From assembly GCA_964242115.1 (NCBI GenBank), contig CAXSZX010000018.1, positions 45,008 to 109,007 of the forward strand: a DNA stretch of 64,000 bases, written 5' to 3'. Under the pieces are notes generated by a model that was given only the letters and a program-made list of their open reading frames with translations, made no database searches and was not told the origin of the DNA. The position numbers and the translations under genes are program-made. The first letter of the stretch is position 1. Each line of letters opens with the position of its first letter. Shown piece after piece: positions 8,490 through 16,414 of this stretch. This DNA comes from BOG-908 sp964242115 (GTDB lineage: Bacteria; Pseudomonadota; Alphaproteobacteria; Acetobacterales; Acetobacteraceae).

Positions 8490-11400
8490 ATGAGCACTGA
8501 CACCTGGCAGGCGGGTACCTCCGCAGACTGGATCACCACCGCGGACTGGAGCGGCGGCGTGCCGTCCGCGTCCACCACGGCGACGATCGGCGGGCCGGGC
8601 AGCTTCGTCGTCACGCTCTACGAAGCCGAGAGCGTCGGCGCGCTGAACCTGTCGGCCGCCGGCGCCGAGTTCTACGAGGCGGGCACGCTGGCGCTCGGCG
8701 GCATGCTCGCCCTGCAGGCGGGCACGCTGGCGCTCGCCTACGGCGCCATTAACGGCGGGACGCTGGCGCTGGCTGGCGGGCAGTTCCTCTCCACCGGCGG
8801 TACGCTGTCCGGCGTGGCCGTGCAGGGCACGCTGAACCTGTCGCAGCAGCAATCCAGCCTGGTGGTGACGGGCGGGTTGTCGCTGTCCGGTGCGGGCGGC
8901 GTCGGCGCGGGCAGCATTGCGCTGACCGGCGGCTACGCCACGCTGCAGGCGGTGGGCAGCCAGACGTTCGACAACGCGACCATCACCATCGGTGCCAGCG
9001 GATCCCAGCCTGGCGGTGCAGGGGCTGCCACGCTGGGTATCACGCAGGCAGGCGGGGCCACCGCCGGTGCCACGCTGACGCTGGGGTCCGGGTTGTGGCT
9101 GCGCGGCGTGGCCGGACAGGGCGAGGTCGTGGTGGGCAGCGTCAGCCCGCTGCAGGGCCCGGGTCTGCCCGCCAGCCTGGTCAACGCCGGCACGATAACC
9201 GCCGGGGTTGCAGGCGAGATGCTGGCCGTCGTCGGCAACGGCAGCTTCGCCAACCAGGGCACCATCGGCATCAGCAACGGCGCCACGCTGGAGCTGGCCA
9301 CGGCCGGGTTCAGCAACACCGGCACCATCCTGGTCAGCAGTGCGACCTTGGCGCTGGGCGGCACCTTTGCCACCTCGCTGCTCTCCGGACTTGGTGCCAT
9401 CACGCTCAGCAACGGGCAGGTGCAGCTCGCCGGCACCGTGCAGAACGCCGGCTCCACACTCACCCTGGGCAACGGCGCTTCGGTGACCGCCACGCTGGGC
9501 GCGCTGTCGCTGGCCGGCACCATCGCCGGCGGCACGGTGGTCGACAGCGGCGGCGGGCTGAGCTTCGCGTCAGGCACCGGCGTGCTGGATGCGGCGACCT
9601 ACCAGGGCGTACTGAACCTGTCCGCCAGCGGCGCCGCGGCGACGCTCGCGGACGGCGCCGGCGTCACCAGCGCCGCTGGGGCCACTGGCAGCATCCTCGA
9701 CACCGGCGCCGGCAGCGCGCTGCTGCTGCGCGGCGCGGAGACGCTGAACGGGGTGCAGATACAGCTCGGCAGTGGGTCCACCGCGTCGGCGATCTCCACC
9801 AGCGACACGTGGCTGGCCAGCTCTGCTGCCACCGCCACGCTGGGCAGCGGCGTTAACGTGGTGCAGGCCGGCCAGAACGCGGCGCTGCTGGCGCTGGGCT
9901 GGAGCGGCGTTGCCGGCTTCGGCCCGGCCGACACGCTGGTCAACCAGGGAAGCATCACCGGCGCGGTCGCCGGCGGAATGCTGAGCTTCGGCGGCTACGG
10001 CACCATCATCAACCAGGGCGCGGTCAGCGTCTCCAATGGCGACACGTTGGGGGTGACCGTGGCGCAGTTCGCCAACACCGGCACGCTGGTCGCGGGGCCC
10101 GGCGGCACCGTGCTGCTGGGCCAGCCGGCAAACGCGTTTGCCGCTGCACCCGCCTGGTCCAACAGCGGGTCCATCCTGGTCGCCGGCGGCACGCTGGTGC
10201 TGGGCGGCGCGCTGAGCACGGCGCAATTGGGCGCGATTACCGAGACGTCCGGCACTGTCGTGCTGGCCGGCACGCTGAGCAACGCCGGCGCCACGCTGGC
10301 GGTCTCCGGGTCGGGTGGCGGGCTGTCGCTGCCGAGCCTGAGCCTGACGGGCACCATCGCGGGCGGCACCGTGGCCGACAGCGCCGGTGCGCTCTCCGTC
10401 GGCGGTGGCACCGGTGCGCTGCTGGACGGCGTGTCCTACAGCGGCACGCTGCTGCTAGGCGGCGCGTCCGCGTTCCTGCGGGTGCGCGACGGCCTGAAGC
10501 TGAGTGGTGCTGCCGACATCATCGGTGCCGGCGCCACGCTCGATTTCCAGGGCAGCCAGGTCTTCGACCAGGCGCAGGTGCTGATCGGTTCCGCCGCGGG
10601 CGACGCGATCGCGCTGGCCGACAACCCGGGGCAGGCAGGCGGCAGCACGCTCACGCTCGGGCCCAACCTTTCCATCTCCCAGTCCGGCGCGGTCGCGGCG
10701 ATCGGTCAGGGCACCGGCGGGCTCGGCGACCTGATCGTCAGTCAGGGACAGATCAACGCTGGCGTCGCCGGCGGCACGCTGACGCTCGGCGGGGCGGGCT
10801 TCATCAACCAGGGCACCATCACGGTGGGCCAGGGCGACACGCTGGCCATCGCCGCCGGCAATTTCAGCAACACCGGCGTAGTCTTGGTAGGCGGCCTGCT
10901 CTCCCTGGCCGGCTCCCTGAGCCTCGCACAGCTCGGCCAGGTGGTGCTGTCCGGCGGCACGGTTTCCGTCGGCGGCACGCTGAACCTGGCCGGCGGCAGC
11001 CTGTCCGTCGGCCAAGGCAGCGCCTTCGGGCGGGTGCAGCTGACCGGCACGATCGCCGGCGGCATCATCCTGGACGCGGGCGGCGGGCTGGCCTCAGCTG
11101 GCGGCACGCTGAGCGGCGTCACCTACGAGGGCGTGCTCGACCTGAGCCGGCCGTTCTCCCAGTTGTCGGTGGCGCACGGCCTGACAGTGCAGGGGCAGTC
11201 GGCCGGCCAAACCGGCGAGATCCTGCTGACCGGCGCGCAATCATCGCTCACCGCGTTGAGCTCGGAGACGCTGGCCACCCAGATCGTGCTGGGCAGCGTG
11301 GCGCAATCCTACGCCGGGCAGAGGCTCGCCGCCCCGGTGCTGCAGGCGGCGTCGGGCGTGCAGCTCACGCTCGGGGCCGCGTCGAAGCTGGCATTGGCCG

Positions 11401-12536
11401 GGACGGCTGGCACGCTGGGCAGCGCCGCTTCCGGCTGGTCCGACAGCATCGTCAACCAGGGGAGCGTGTCGGACGCCGTCGCGGGCGGCGTGCTGGGCAT
11501 CGCCAGCAGCTTCTTCACCAACGCGGGCACCGTGTCGGTCAGCGGCGGCGGGGTGGTCACCATCGGCGACGTGGGGTTCTTCAACACCGGCACGCTGTCG
11601 GTGGGTACGGGCTCGTCCGTGCTGCTGAACCTGCTCGATTATTACGCCGCGCCGAACGCCGGTGCGACGGCGTTCAGCAACGCCGGCACCGTGCTGTTGC
11701 AAGGCGGCGTGGTGCAGGAACTCACCGGCGGCGGGCTGTTCCCGGCGGTGCCGCTGCTCAACCTGCCGGGCGGCGACGTGGTCGGCGCCGGCAGCGTCTA
11801 CGCCCAGGTGAGCAACGACGGCACAATCGAGGCGCGCGGCGGATTGCTGGCGGTGAACCAGGCAGTGCTGGGCGCCGGCACCCTGCAGATCGATGCCGGC
11901 AGCACGCTGGAGCTGGAAGCCAGCGTGTCGCCCGGCCAGACGGTGGACTTCGCCAGCAACTCGGAACTGGCGGTGCTCGCGCCCTCCAGCTTTGCCGGCA
12001 CGCTGAGCGGCTTCGGCGCCGGCGACATACTCGACCTGCCGGGCCAGTCGCTCGTTGGCGTGGCCAGCAGCAACGGCACGCTGGTGGTCAGCACGGCGAC
12101 GCAGAATTTCCGCTTTGTGGGCACCACGCTGCTGGGCGGCGAGATCTCGGCGGGGCATGACGTCCATGGCGGTGCCACCGTCAGCTACACACCGCAGAAA
12201 GTGGGCACCGGCAGCACGGTGCTGCTGGTCCCGGTCAGTCAGCCGGGCATGCTGTTCTGGGCGTCACCCGCCGGCGACGTGTTCGAGGGCCCGTCCGCGG
12301 ACCTGGCCGGCGCTCGCATCGCCAACTGGAGTGCGGCCGACAGCCTGGACATCACCGACCTGGCGCCGGCGCATGCGAAGCTGGTCGCCACGCAGACCGG
12401 CGGGCTGGACACGCTCGTGCTCAGCGACGGGAGCCACACCGCGACGGTCAGCCTGACCGGGACGTTCAGCGCCAGCGGGTTCCACCTGGCAAGCGATACG
12501 CATGGAGGGACGATGCTGACCTATACGGGGCATTGA
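8490..12536 (+). CDS. Large beta-strand repeat protein, probable surface or type I-secreted protein
   Basis: A 1348-residue protein rich in Gly, Ala, Ser, Thr, Leu and Val, without cysteine. It has no N-terminal signal peptide (MSTDTWQAGTSADW). It is built from about four diverged units of 230-280 residues. The phrase GTIAGGTVVDSGGG or a variant recurs near residues 343, 620 and 852, and repeats such as NQGTIxVSNGDTL and FxNTGTIxV occur within units. This suggests a long beta-solenoid. The last 190 residues hold two related modules (GDILDLPG; SLDITDLAP then FHLASDTHGGTMLTYTGH), a tail style seen in type I-secreted proteins. No RTX nonapeptides and no autotransporter barrel are visible. No secretion genes adjoin it. 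Adhesion or a matrix role is a guess. Confidence 0.8.
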   Translation: MSTDTWQAGTSADWITTADWSGGVPSASTTATIGGPGSFVVTLYEAESVGALNLSAAGAEFYEAGTLALGGMLALQAGTLALAYGAINGGTLALAGGQFLSTGGTLSGVAVQGTLNLSQQQSSLVVTGGLSLSGAGGVGAGSIALTGGYATLQAVGSQTFDNATITIGASGSQPGGAGAATLGITQAGGATAGATLTLGSGLWLRGVAGQGEVVVGSVSPLQGPGLPASLVNAGTITAGVAGEMLAVVGNGSFANQGTIGISNGATLELATAGFSNTGTILVSSATLALGGTFATSLLSGLGAITLSNGQVQLAGTVQNAGSTLTLGNGASVTATLGALSLAGTIAGGTVVDSGGGLSFASGTGVLDAATYQGVLNLSASGAAATLADGAGVTSAAGATGSILDTGAGSALLLRGAETLNGVQIQLGSGSTASAISTSDTWLASSAATATLGSGVNVVQAGQNAALLALGWSGVAGFGPADTLVNQGSITGAVAGGMLSFGGYGTIINQGAVSVSNGDTLGVTVAQFANTGTLVAGPGGTVLLGQPANAFAAAPAWSNSGSILVAGGTLVLGGALSTAQLGAITETSGTVVLAGTLSNAGATLAVSGSGGGLSLPSLSLTGTIAGGTVADSAGALSVGGGTGALLDGVSYSGTLLLGGASAFLRVRDGLKLSGAADIIGAGATLDFQGSQVFDQAQVLIGSAAGDAIALADNPGQAGGSTLTLGPNLSISQSGAVAAIGQGTGGLGDLIVSQGQINAGVAGGTLTLGGAGFINQGTITVGQGDTLAIAAGNFSNTGVVLVGGLLSLAGSLSLAQLGQVVLSGGTVSVGGTLNLAGGSLSVGQGSAFGRVQLTGTIAGGIILDAGGGLASAGGTLSGVTYEGVLDLSRPFSQLSVAHGLTVQGQSAGQTGEILLTGAQSSLTALSSETLATQIVLGSVAQSYAGQRLAAPVLQAASGVQLTLGAASKLALAGTAGTLGSAASGWSDSIVNQGSVSDAVAGGVLGIASSFFTNAGTVSVSGGGVVTIGDVGFFNTGTLSVGTGSSVLLNLLDYYAAPNAGATAFSNAGTVLLQGGVVQELTGGGLFPAVPLLNLPGGDVVGAGSVYAQVSNDGTIEARGGLLAVNQAVLGAGTLQIDAGSTLELEASVSPGQTVDFASNSELAVLAPSSFAGTLSGFGAGDILDLPGQSLVGVASSNGTLVVSTATQNFRFVGTTLLGGEISAGHDVHGGATVSYTPQKVGTGSTVLLVPVSQPGMLFWASPAGDVFEGPSADLAGARIANWSAADSLDITDLAPAHAKLVATQTGGLDTLVLSDGSHTATVSLTGTFSASGFHLASDTHGGTMLTYTGH

Positions 12537-12537
12537 A

Positions 12538-12574
12538 GGCAGGCCTTCTTCGAGGAACAGAAGCAAAAAGCTTT
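12538..12574. repeat. Dispersed dyad repeat, copy 5, left half (split by transposon)
   Basis: C-arm GGCCTTCTTCGAGGAACAGA followed by AGCAAAAAGCTTT, cut at the transposon end. The rest of the same unit continues at 16314. Confidence 0.88.
12566..12574. repeat. Target-site duplication, left copy
   Basis: AAAAGCTTT directly outside the left inverted repeat; the same 9 bases stand at 16314-16322 outside the right one. The IS1595 family usually makes 8-bp duplications, so one of the nine may match by chance. Confidence 0.75.
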
Positions 12575-12599
12575 GGCGATGTTATACTTGCCAAACCCA
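12575..12599 (+). repeat. Left terminal inverted repeat of the IS1595-family element
   Basis: 25 bases beginning GGCGATGTTATACTTGCC, identical to the reverse complement of 16289-16313. The match stops at base 26. Confidence 0.95.
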
Positions 12600-12639
12600 C
12601 CAACAAAGGGTAGGGTGATGCCATCGAGAGGATAGACCG

Positions 12640-13557
12640 ATGGCTAGCGTTCTCGATGCCCCGCACTTTCAGAATGAAACCGCTGCTTACGCTAAATTGG
12701 AAAGCCTCGTTTGGCCGAACGGTCCTGTATGTCCGCATTGCGGCAGCGCCGACCGAATGAAGTTGATGGGCGGCAAAGCTACCCGTCCTGGGCTTCACAA
12801 ATGCTACGCTTGCCGCAAACAAAGTCGGGTTACAGTCGGAACCGTTTTCGAGAGCAGCCATATTCCTCTGCACATGTGGCTTCAAGCTGCTTACCTTATG
12901 TGTTCCAGCAAAAAGGGCATCAGCTCCAACCAGCTTGCCAGGGTGCTCGGTCTTACCGTGAAAAGCGCGTGGTTTATGTCCCATCGCCTTCGTCTGGCAA
13001 TGGAAGACGGTAGCCTTCCTCCTTTGGGTGGCGAAGGCGAGATCGTCGAGATTGACGAGACCTTCATTGGAACAAAGAACGGCGCTACGGTTGCCCGTGG
13101 GTATCGGCACAAGCACACAATTTTCACGCTCGTGCAGCGGGGCGGTTCCGCTCGCTCGTTCCATGTCGATGGAACGAGCCCGGCGCACCTGATGCCGATC
13201 ATCTTGGCGAATATCGCTCCTGGCACACATGTCATGACCGATGAGGCTGGCCAGTATGCGCGCTTGTCCCGCTACTTTTCTGGTCATGATTTCACTCGCC
13301 ACGGGGCGGGCGAATATGTCCGCGGCATCGTTCATAGCAACACCGTCGAAGGTTTCTATTCCGTGTTCAAGCGCGGCATGAAAGGGGTGTATCAGCACTG
13401 TGGAGAAAAGCACCTACATCGCTACGTCACCGAGTTTGACTTCCGTTACAACAACCGGGTTCGTTTAGGCATCAACGACGTGCAGCGCACAGACACCGCC
13501 CTCAAGGGCATCGTGGGTAAGCGTTTGACCTATAAAATACCTTGTCAGGAAGTTTAG
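12640..13557 (+). CDS. IS1595-family transposase (ISXO2-like)
   Basis: A 305-residue protein. An N-terminal zinc ribbon has CPHC (C31/C34) and CYAC (C55/C58). A helix-turn-helix-like stretch follows (GISSNQLARVLGLTVKSAWF). Then comes the ISXO2-like catalytic domain with EIVEIDETFIG near 137, VMTDEAGQY, and HSNTVEGFYSVFKRG near 260, giving the DD(N/E)-type acidic and polar residues. The C-terminal HRYVTEFDFRYNNR is typical of the family. It looks full length and intact. It moves the surrounding element by cutting and joining at the 25-bp inverted repeats. It lies 40 bp inside the left end and is convergent with the methyltransferase gene, with 9 bp between the stops. Confidence 0.96.
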   Translation: MASVLDAPHFQNETAAYAKLESLVWPNGPVCPHCGSADRMKLMGGKATRPGLHKCYACRKQSRVTVGTVFESSHIPLHMWLQAAYLMCSSKKGISSNQLARVLGLTVKSAWFMSHRLRLAMEDGSLPPLGGEGEIVEIDETFIGTKNGATVARGYRHKHTIFTLVQRGGSARSFHVDGTSPAHLMPIILANIAPGTHVMTDEAGQYARLSRYFSGHDFTRHGAGEYVRGIVHSNTVEGFYSVFKRGMKGVYQHCGEKHLHRYVTEFDFRYNNRVRLGINDVQRTDTALKGIVGKRLTYKIPCQEV

Positions 13558-13566
13558 ATAAATGCC

Positions 13567-14448
13567 TTAAGCCGCGCGGTATTGCGGCTTAGAGACTTGC
13601 CTTAGTTTTAAGGCAGATGGCATCCTAACGCCTTTGCCGGCAATGAGCAGTTCAGTCCCGATGCGCTTTTCCTGGATCGAGTAGTTTATGTCAAAGCTGT
13701 ACTGCCTCCGACTTCGATACAACATTCTGATTTCCGGAACGTCGTCATAGGTGACTATCCAAGAGCGATCTAAGTCTATTATTCTCTCAGCAAGATCGGC
13801 GTGATCCTCTGCTTGATAGAAGCTCGTGTAGAGATCGGCTCCTTTATTGAAGTAGGGCGGGTCTATAAAGAGCATTGTATCTCTTGGCAGATTTCGGCTG
13901 CAACGAGATAAAAATTTTAGCGCATCGAGATTCGTGAGGTGTATTCGCTCTCGATACTTTTCTACGCGCGCGATCCTTCGCAAGAGTTCCTCGTGATTGT
14001 AGCGACAGCCGATCTTGTAGTTTCCAGCTTGGTTAAGTCCGCCTATTACTCCCGCGCCTTTTATTATCCCCGAGCGATTTGTGCGATTGAGAAAGAATGT
14101 TGAAAAGCCGAGAGCGAGGGTGTCCCGGCCATCCTGACGACGATGGATTTCACGTTGCTCTAACCAAGTCTCAATATTGACCGGAGTTCTTTCAATCTTT
14201 GAAAGAAGAGCTTTTGTCTCGTTTAGAACGCAGTGCCAGAACGCCCAAACTGACGGATCGATGTCGTTTACATGTATGTCCGCGACATGCCCCCCGTACA
14301 ATAGAGCCAGAGCCAAACCACATCCACCCGCATAAGGCTCTGCGTAATGACCATGTTCCAATCCGTTCAGACGCAAGAGGTAAGCGGCAAGATTGAGCAG
14401 GCTCGACTTTCCTCCCGGATAGCGCAAAGGTGAGGTTGGCCGTGCCAT
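13567..14448 (-). CDS. Dam-like adenine-N6 DNA methyltransferase, transposon passenger
   Basis: 293 residues from the ATG at 14448. The N-terminal LRYPGGKSSLL (8-18) and EPYAGGCGLAL (37-47) form the S-adenosylmethionine-binding motifs. DPPY at 196-199 (FIDPPYFNKGADLYTSFY) is the catalytic motif IV. A target-recognition segment lies between (FFLNRTNRSGIIKGAG). This is the class of Dam, M.EcoRV and M.DpnII-type enzymes that methylate adenine in a short palindrome; the target here is unknown. A longer in-frame start at 14550 would overlap the upstream gene by 31 bp and adds no conserved residues. It follows the ParB-fold gene on the same strand, so the two are probably co-transcribed. No adjacent restriction nuclease of a known family is visible. 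Confidence 0.9.
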   Translation of the reverse strand: MARPTSPLRYPGGKSSLLNLAAYLLRLNGLEHGHYAEPYAGGCGLALALLYGGHVADIHVNDIDPSVWAFWHCVLNETKALLSKIERTPVNIETWLEQREIHRRQDGRDTLALGFSTFFLNRTNRSGIIKGAGVIGGLNQAGNYKIGCRYNHEELLRRIARVEKYRERIHLTNLDALKFLSRCSRNLPRDTMLFIDPPYFNKGADLYTSFYQAEDHADLAERIIDLDRSWIVTYDDVPEIRMLYRSRRQYSFDINYSIQEKRIGTELLIAGKGVRMPSALKLRQVSKPQYRAA

Positions 14449-14519
14449 GCTAACGCTAAGCCTATCTGCTGAGATTGCAGGATATTCTATCAAGGCGCAC
14501 AGCGCTCGGCCAGCTTTTT

Positions 14520-15818
14520 TTAAGGCACCCCGCTGGCTGTCGAAATGCACTTTAGAAACACGTCTTTTAACGTGATCATATCGTTATTGAGCTGGTTGCC
14601 ATTGAAGGCTCCCGCTGTCGGATGGTGTTTTGTAGAGTTTCCAAACTCCCTAAGTCTCGCAATGGCCTGACGTACAGATGTCGTGTCCCCAGCGAAGCCC
14701 CACCCGCTAAGGCGCTGCTTGCTCAAAAATGATTCAAAGTCAGTCGGAGCAATTCGCCCAGCGCAGGCCGTCAATGTCTCGACGAACGACCAAACGCCAA
14801 CTGAGATAAGGGGTACGTGAGGGTCTAGGTCCACCTTACAAATAGACCAATATAACCGCTCCAGCTTGTCATTCCCGTAAGCCTTTAGAGCGTCGTAAAT
14901 AGCCTTCTCAAAAAGCACGTGCTGCGCGTCCCTTGGCTTACTACCTGTCTGTCGCTTTGCAGGTCTAACTTTCAATGCAGCGCTACCAGCCGTAATGGAC
15001 TCTGTCTCGATACGATCGTTTGTCACTCCTGGAAGCGAGTTGAGAGGTCGAGCATACTTTATGATCGGGTCTTTGTTCATCCGGGAGTTGACTGTCTTTT
15101 TCCCAACAAGGTCCCGCATGAAACGACGCAAGATAATGTCGAACTGCTCTTTTGGACGAGTTATGCCGACCTGACCTGGAACACTCTGATCGTAACCGAG
15201 CTGTTCTCGAAAAAAATCATTTAACACGAATCTTGCGACCGTTGTTAATTTACCCATACGCTCCTCAGGAGTGATCATGCCCTCTTGTTGGGCATAGTCT
15301 AAGAGCGCCAACGCGGCCTTGTTTTTACTACCGCCGTCAGCCCTTGCTTTCTGGTCTGCGTTCCAACTCCTTCGGCCGACCCCGCCCTGTTCGCCTTGAT
15401 GCAAACGATCCAGCCAAATCTTCGCGTGTTCGACGCCATCAAAGAGGGTACCGGGCACTGTTTTGATTGGTTTCCAGGCTTCCCAGAGCTTCTCAAATGC
15501 TTTGCGCAGGTTTGGAGGCGCCAACTCTGGATCATTCAGAAGCTTTATCGCGCAAATCCGCCTATTTCCCTCAACAACATAGTAGTTGTGCGGTGGCTGG
15601 TTGGCCTTGCGCTTCTCTGCTGAAATTAATGCAAAACGTTCTAGGGGATTGATGCCATGATCTTTGATATCCCGAGCAAGTGGGTAGACAAATTCCTTCT
15701 CACAAAGATAGGCAATGGCTTGCGCCTCCGCCTCAACTGGCTCATGCCGGTAGTTTGCCAGGTGTAAGAAGATGCGGCTTACTTGCACCGCGTCGATAGG
15801 CTTCGGAGCTGACGGCAT
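14520..15818 (-). CDS. ParB/sulfiredoxin-fold N-terminal protein, transposon passenger
   Basis: A 432-residue protein. The N-terminal part looks like a ParB-type domain: VSRIFLHLANYRHEPVEAEA, then PLARDIKDHGINPLER, then the box VVEGNRRICAIKLL (81-94), where EGNRR corresponds to the nucleotide-binding box of this superfamily. ParB, sulfiredoxin and DUF262-like proteins share this fold, which can bind or hydrolyse NTPs and in some members cuts DNA. Residues 110-432 are mostly helical with many charged residues, and I recognise no domain there. It is not a chromosomal ParB, as it has no ParA box and no parA neighbour. It is divergent from the 50-residue gene at 15879 and upstream of the methyltransferase. 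Function unknown; DNA modification or defence is plausible from context only. Confidence 0.72.
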   Translation of the reverse strand: MPSAPKPIDAVQVSRIFLHLANYRHEPVEAEAQAIAYLCEKEFVYPLARDIKDHGINPLERFALISAEKRKANQPPHNYYVVEGNRRICAIKLLNDPELAPPNLRKAFEKLWEAWKPIKTVPGTLFDGVEHAKIWLDRLHQGEQGGVGRRSWNADQKARADGGSKNKAALALLDYAQQEGMITPEERMGKLTTVARFVLNDFFREQLGYDQSVPGQVGITRPKEQFDIILRRFMRDLVGKKTVNSRMNKDPIIKYARPLNSLPGVTNDRIETESITAGSAALKVRPAKRQTGSKPRDAQHVLFEKAIYDALKAYGNDKLERLYWSICKVDLDPHVPLISVGVWSFVETLTACAGRIAPTDFESFLSKQRLSGWGFAGDTTSVRQAIARLREFGNSTKHHPTAGAFNGNQLNNDMITLKDVFLKCISTASGVP

Positions 15819-15878
15819 TGATGGTGACGTTCCTGTAAACTCGGGTTCGTTACGACCACTGAGTTTATGGGAGTCGTC

Positions 15879-16031
15879 ATGGATGACAAGACGCAGTTAG
15901 ACCGTTTCAAGGAGGCCGCCCACAAGTTAGGTTGTGACGAGGACGAGGCTGCTTTTGACAGCAAGTTGAAGGAAATTTCGAGAAAAAGGCCGCCTAAGAA
16001 GCCTAGTCAGGCAGCCTCAGAACCGGACTGA
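15879..16031 (+). CDS. Small acidic hypothetical protein, transposon passenger
   Basis: 50 residues, MDDKTQLDRFKEAAHKLGCD followed by EDEAAFDSKLKEISRKRP. It has an acidic amphipathic helical first half and a lysine/proline-rich tail. An in-frame ATG 12 bases upstream (15867) is possible. From memory, short proteins with an RFKEAA...CDEDEAAFD pattern accompany IS1595-type elements in other alphaproteobacteria, but I cannot verify this. It reads divergently from the ParB-fold gene (60 bp between starts), so the two may share a regulatory region. Its last 25 bases overlap the convergent gene at 16007. Confidence 0.6.
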   Translation: MDDKTQLDRFKEAAHKLGCDEDEAAFDSKLKEISRKRPPKKPSQAASEPD

Positions 16032-16252
16032 GTCAGCTTTGCTGAAGTGCTACCAGGGCGATGTTCAATCCATCCTGCCTCCATCGCGAAGGCGAGGCCG
16101 GCCTCGTAATCCCCTGGACGCCAGGGAGGCGCGGCAAAGGCGACGTTTAACCGTTGGCACCTCATGCTCTCACCTGGACCAAGGTTATGCACTGCAACCA
16201 TCAGCCTTAGAAGTTCTCGTCCTGCATCTTCATTTGTTGGTAGTCTGGCCAT
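16007..16252 (-). CDS. Small winged-helix-like hypothetical protein, transposon passenger
   Basis: 81 residues. After MARLPTNEDAGRELLRLMVA comes a stretch that looks like a small helical domain ending in a wing: YEAGLAFAMEAGWIEHRPG then AKLTQSGSEA. The pattern of a helix, GW(I/F), a turn and LT-x-x-G is common in winged-helix DNA-binding proteins. It could be a regulator of the passenger genes. It is the outermost passenger gene, starting 36 bp inside the right inverted repeat, and reads inward. Assignment to a fold is tentative. Confidence 0.6.
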   Translation of the reverse strand: MARLPTNEDAGRELLRLMVAVHNLGPGESMRCQRLNVAFAAPPWRPGDYEAGLAFAMEAGWIEHRPGSTSAKLTQSGSEAA

Positions 16253-16288
16253 CCGGTCCTCCGCACCACCCTATACCACAGGCCGGCC

Positions 16289-16313
16289 TGGGTTTGGCAA
16301 GTATAACATCGCC
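16289..16313 (-). repeat. Right terminal inverted repeat of the IS1595-family element
   Basis: Exact reverse complement of the 25-base left end. Confidence 0.95.
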
Positions 16314-16414
16314 AAAAGCTTTTGCTTCCGCTGTCGCGGGTCTCTCGGCTCAGCGCGCGACAGCGGAGTCAAAAGTTTTTTGGTGCTTTTTTCAAAAAAG
16401 AACCGCTTGCTTTA
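16314..16414. repeat. Dispersed dyad repeat, copy 5, right half (split by transposon)
   Basis: It begins with the second target duplication (AAAAGCTTT, 16314-16322), then core CCGCTGTCGCGGG, a mirrored CGCGCGACAGCGGAGTC, and the T-arm ending GAACCGCTTGC. Joined to 12538-12574 it makes one normal unit. Confidence 0.92.

Larger units (their letters stand above)
12575..16313. mobile_element. IS1595-family transposon carrying four passenger genes
   Basis: A 3739-bp element defined by perfect 25-bp terminal inverted repeats (12575-12599 and 16289-16313, tip GGCGATGTTATACTTGCC). It is flanked by the direct repeat AAAAGCTTT. It carries its own transposase plus, on the right, an adenine methyltransferase, a ParB-fold protein and two small genes. 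Its composition is clearly less GC-rich than the surrounding genes. Deleting the element and one target copy restores a normal dispersed-repeat unit, which proves insertion. IS1595-family members with passenger genes are known as a class. Both ends and the transposase appear intact, so it may still be mobile. Confidence 0.92.

Noticed and set aside
11241..12167. Long minus-strand frames opposite the beta-repeat protein
   Set aside because: Produced by repeated GC-rich codons of the real gene; no motifs.
14520..15818. ParB-fold gene as a plasmid or chromosome partition ParB
   Set aside because: No parA, no parS-like sites and no recognisable ParB DNA-binding domain; it lies within a transposon.
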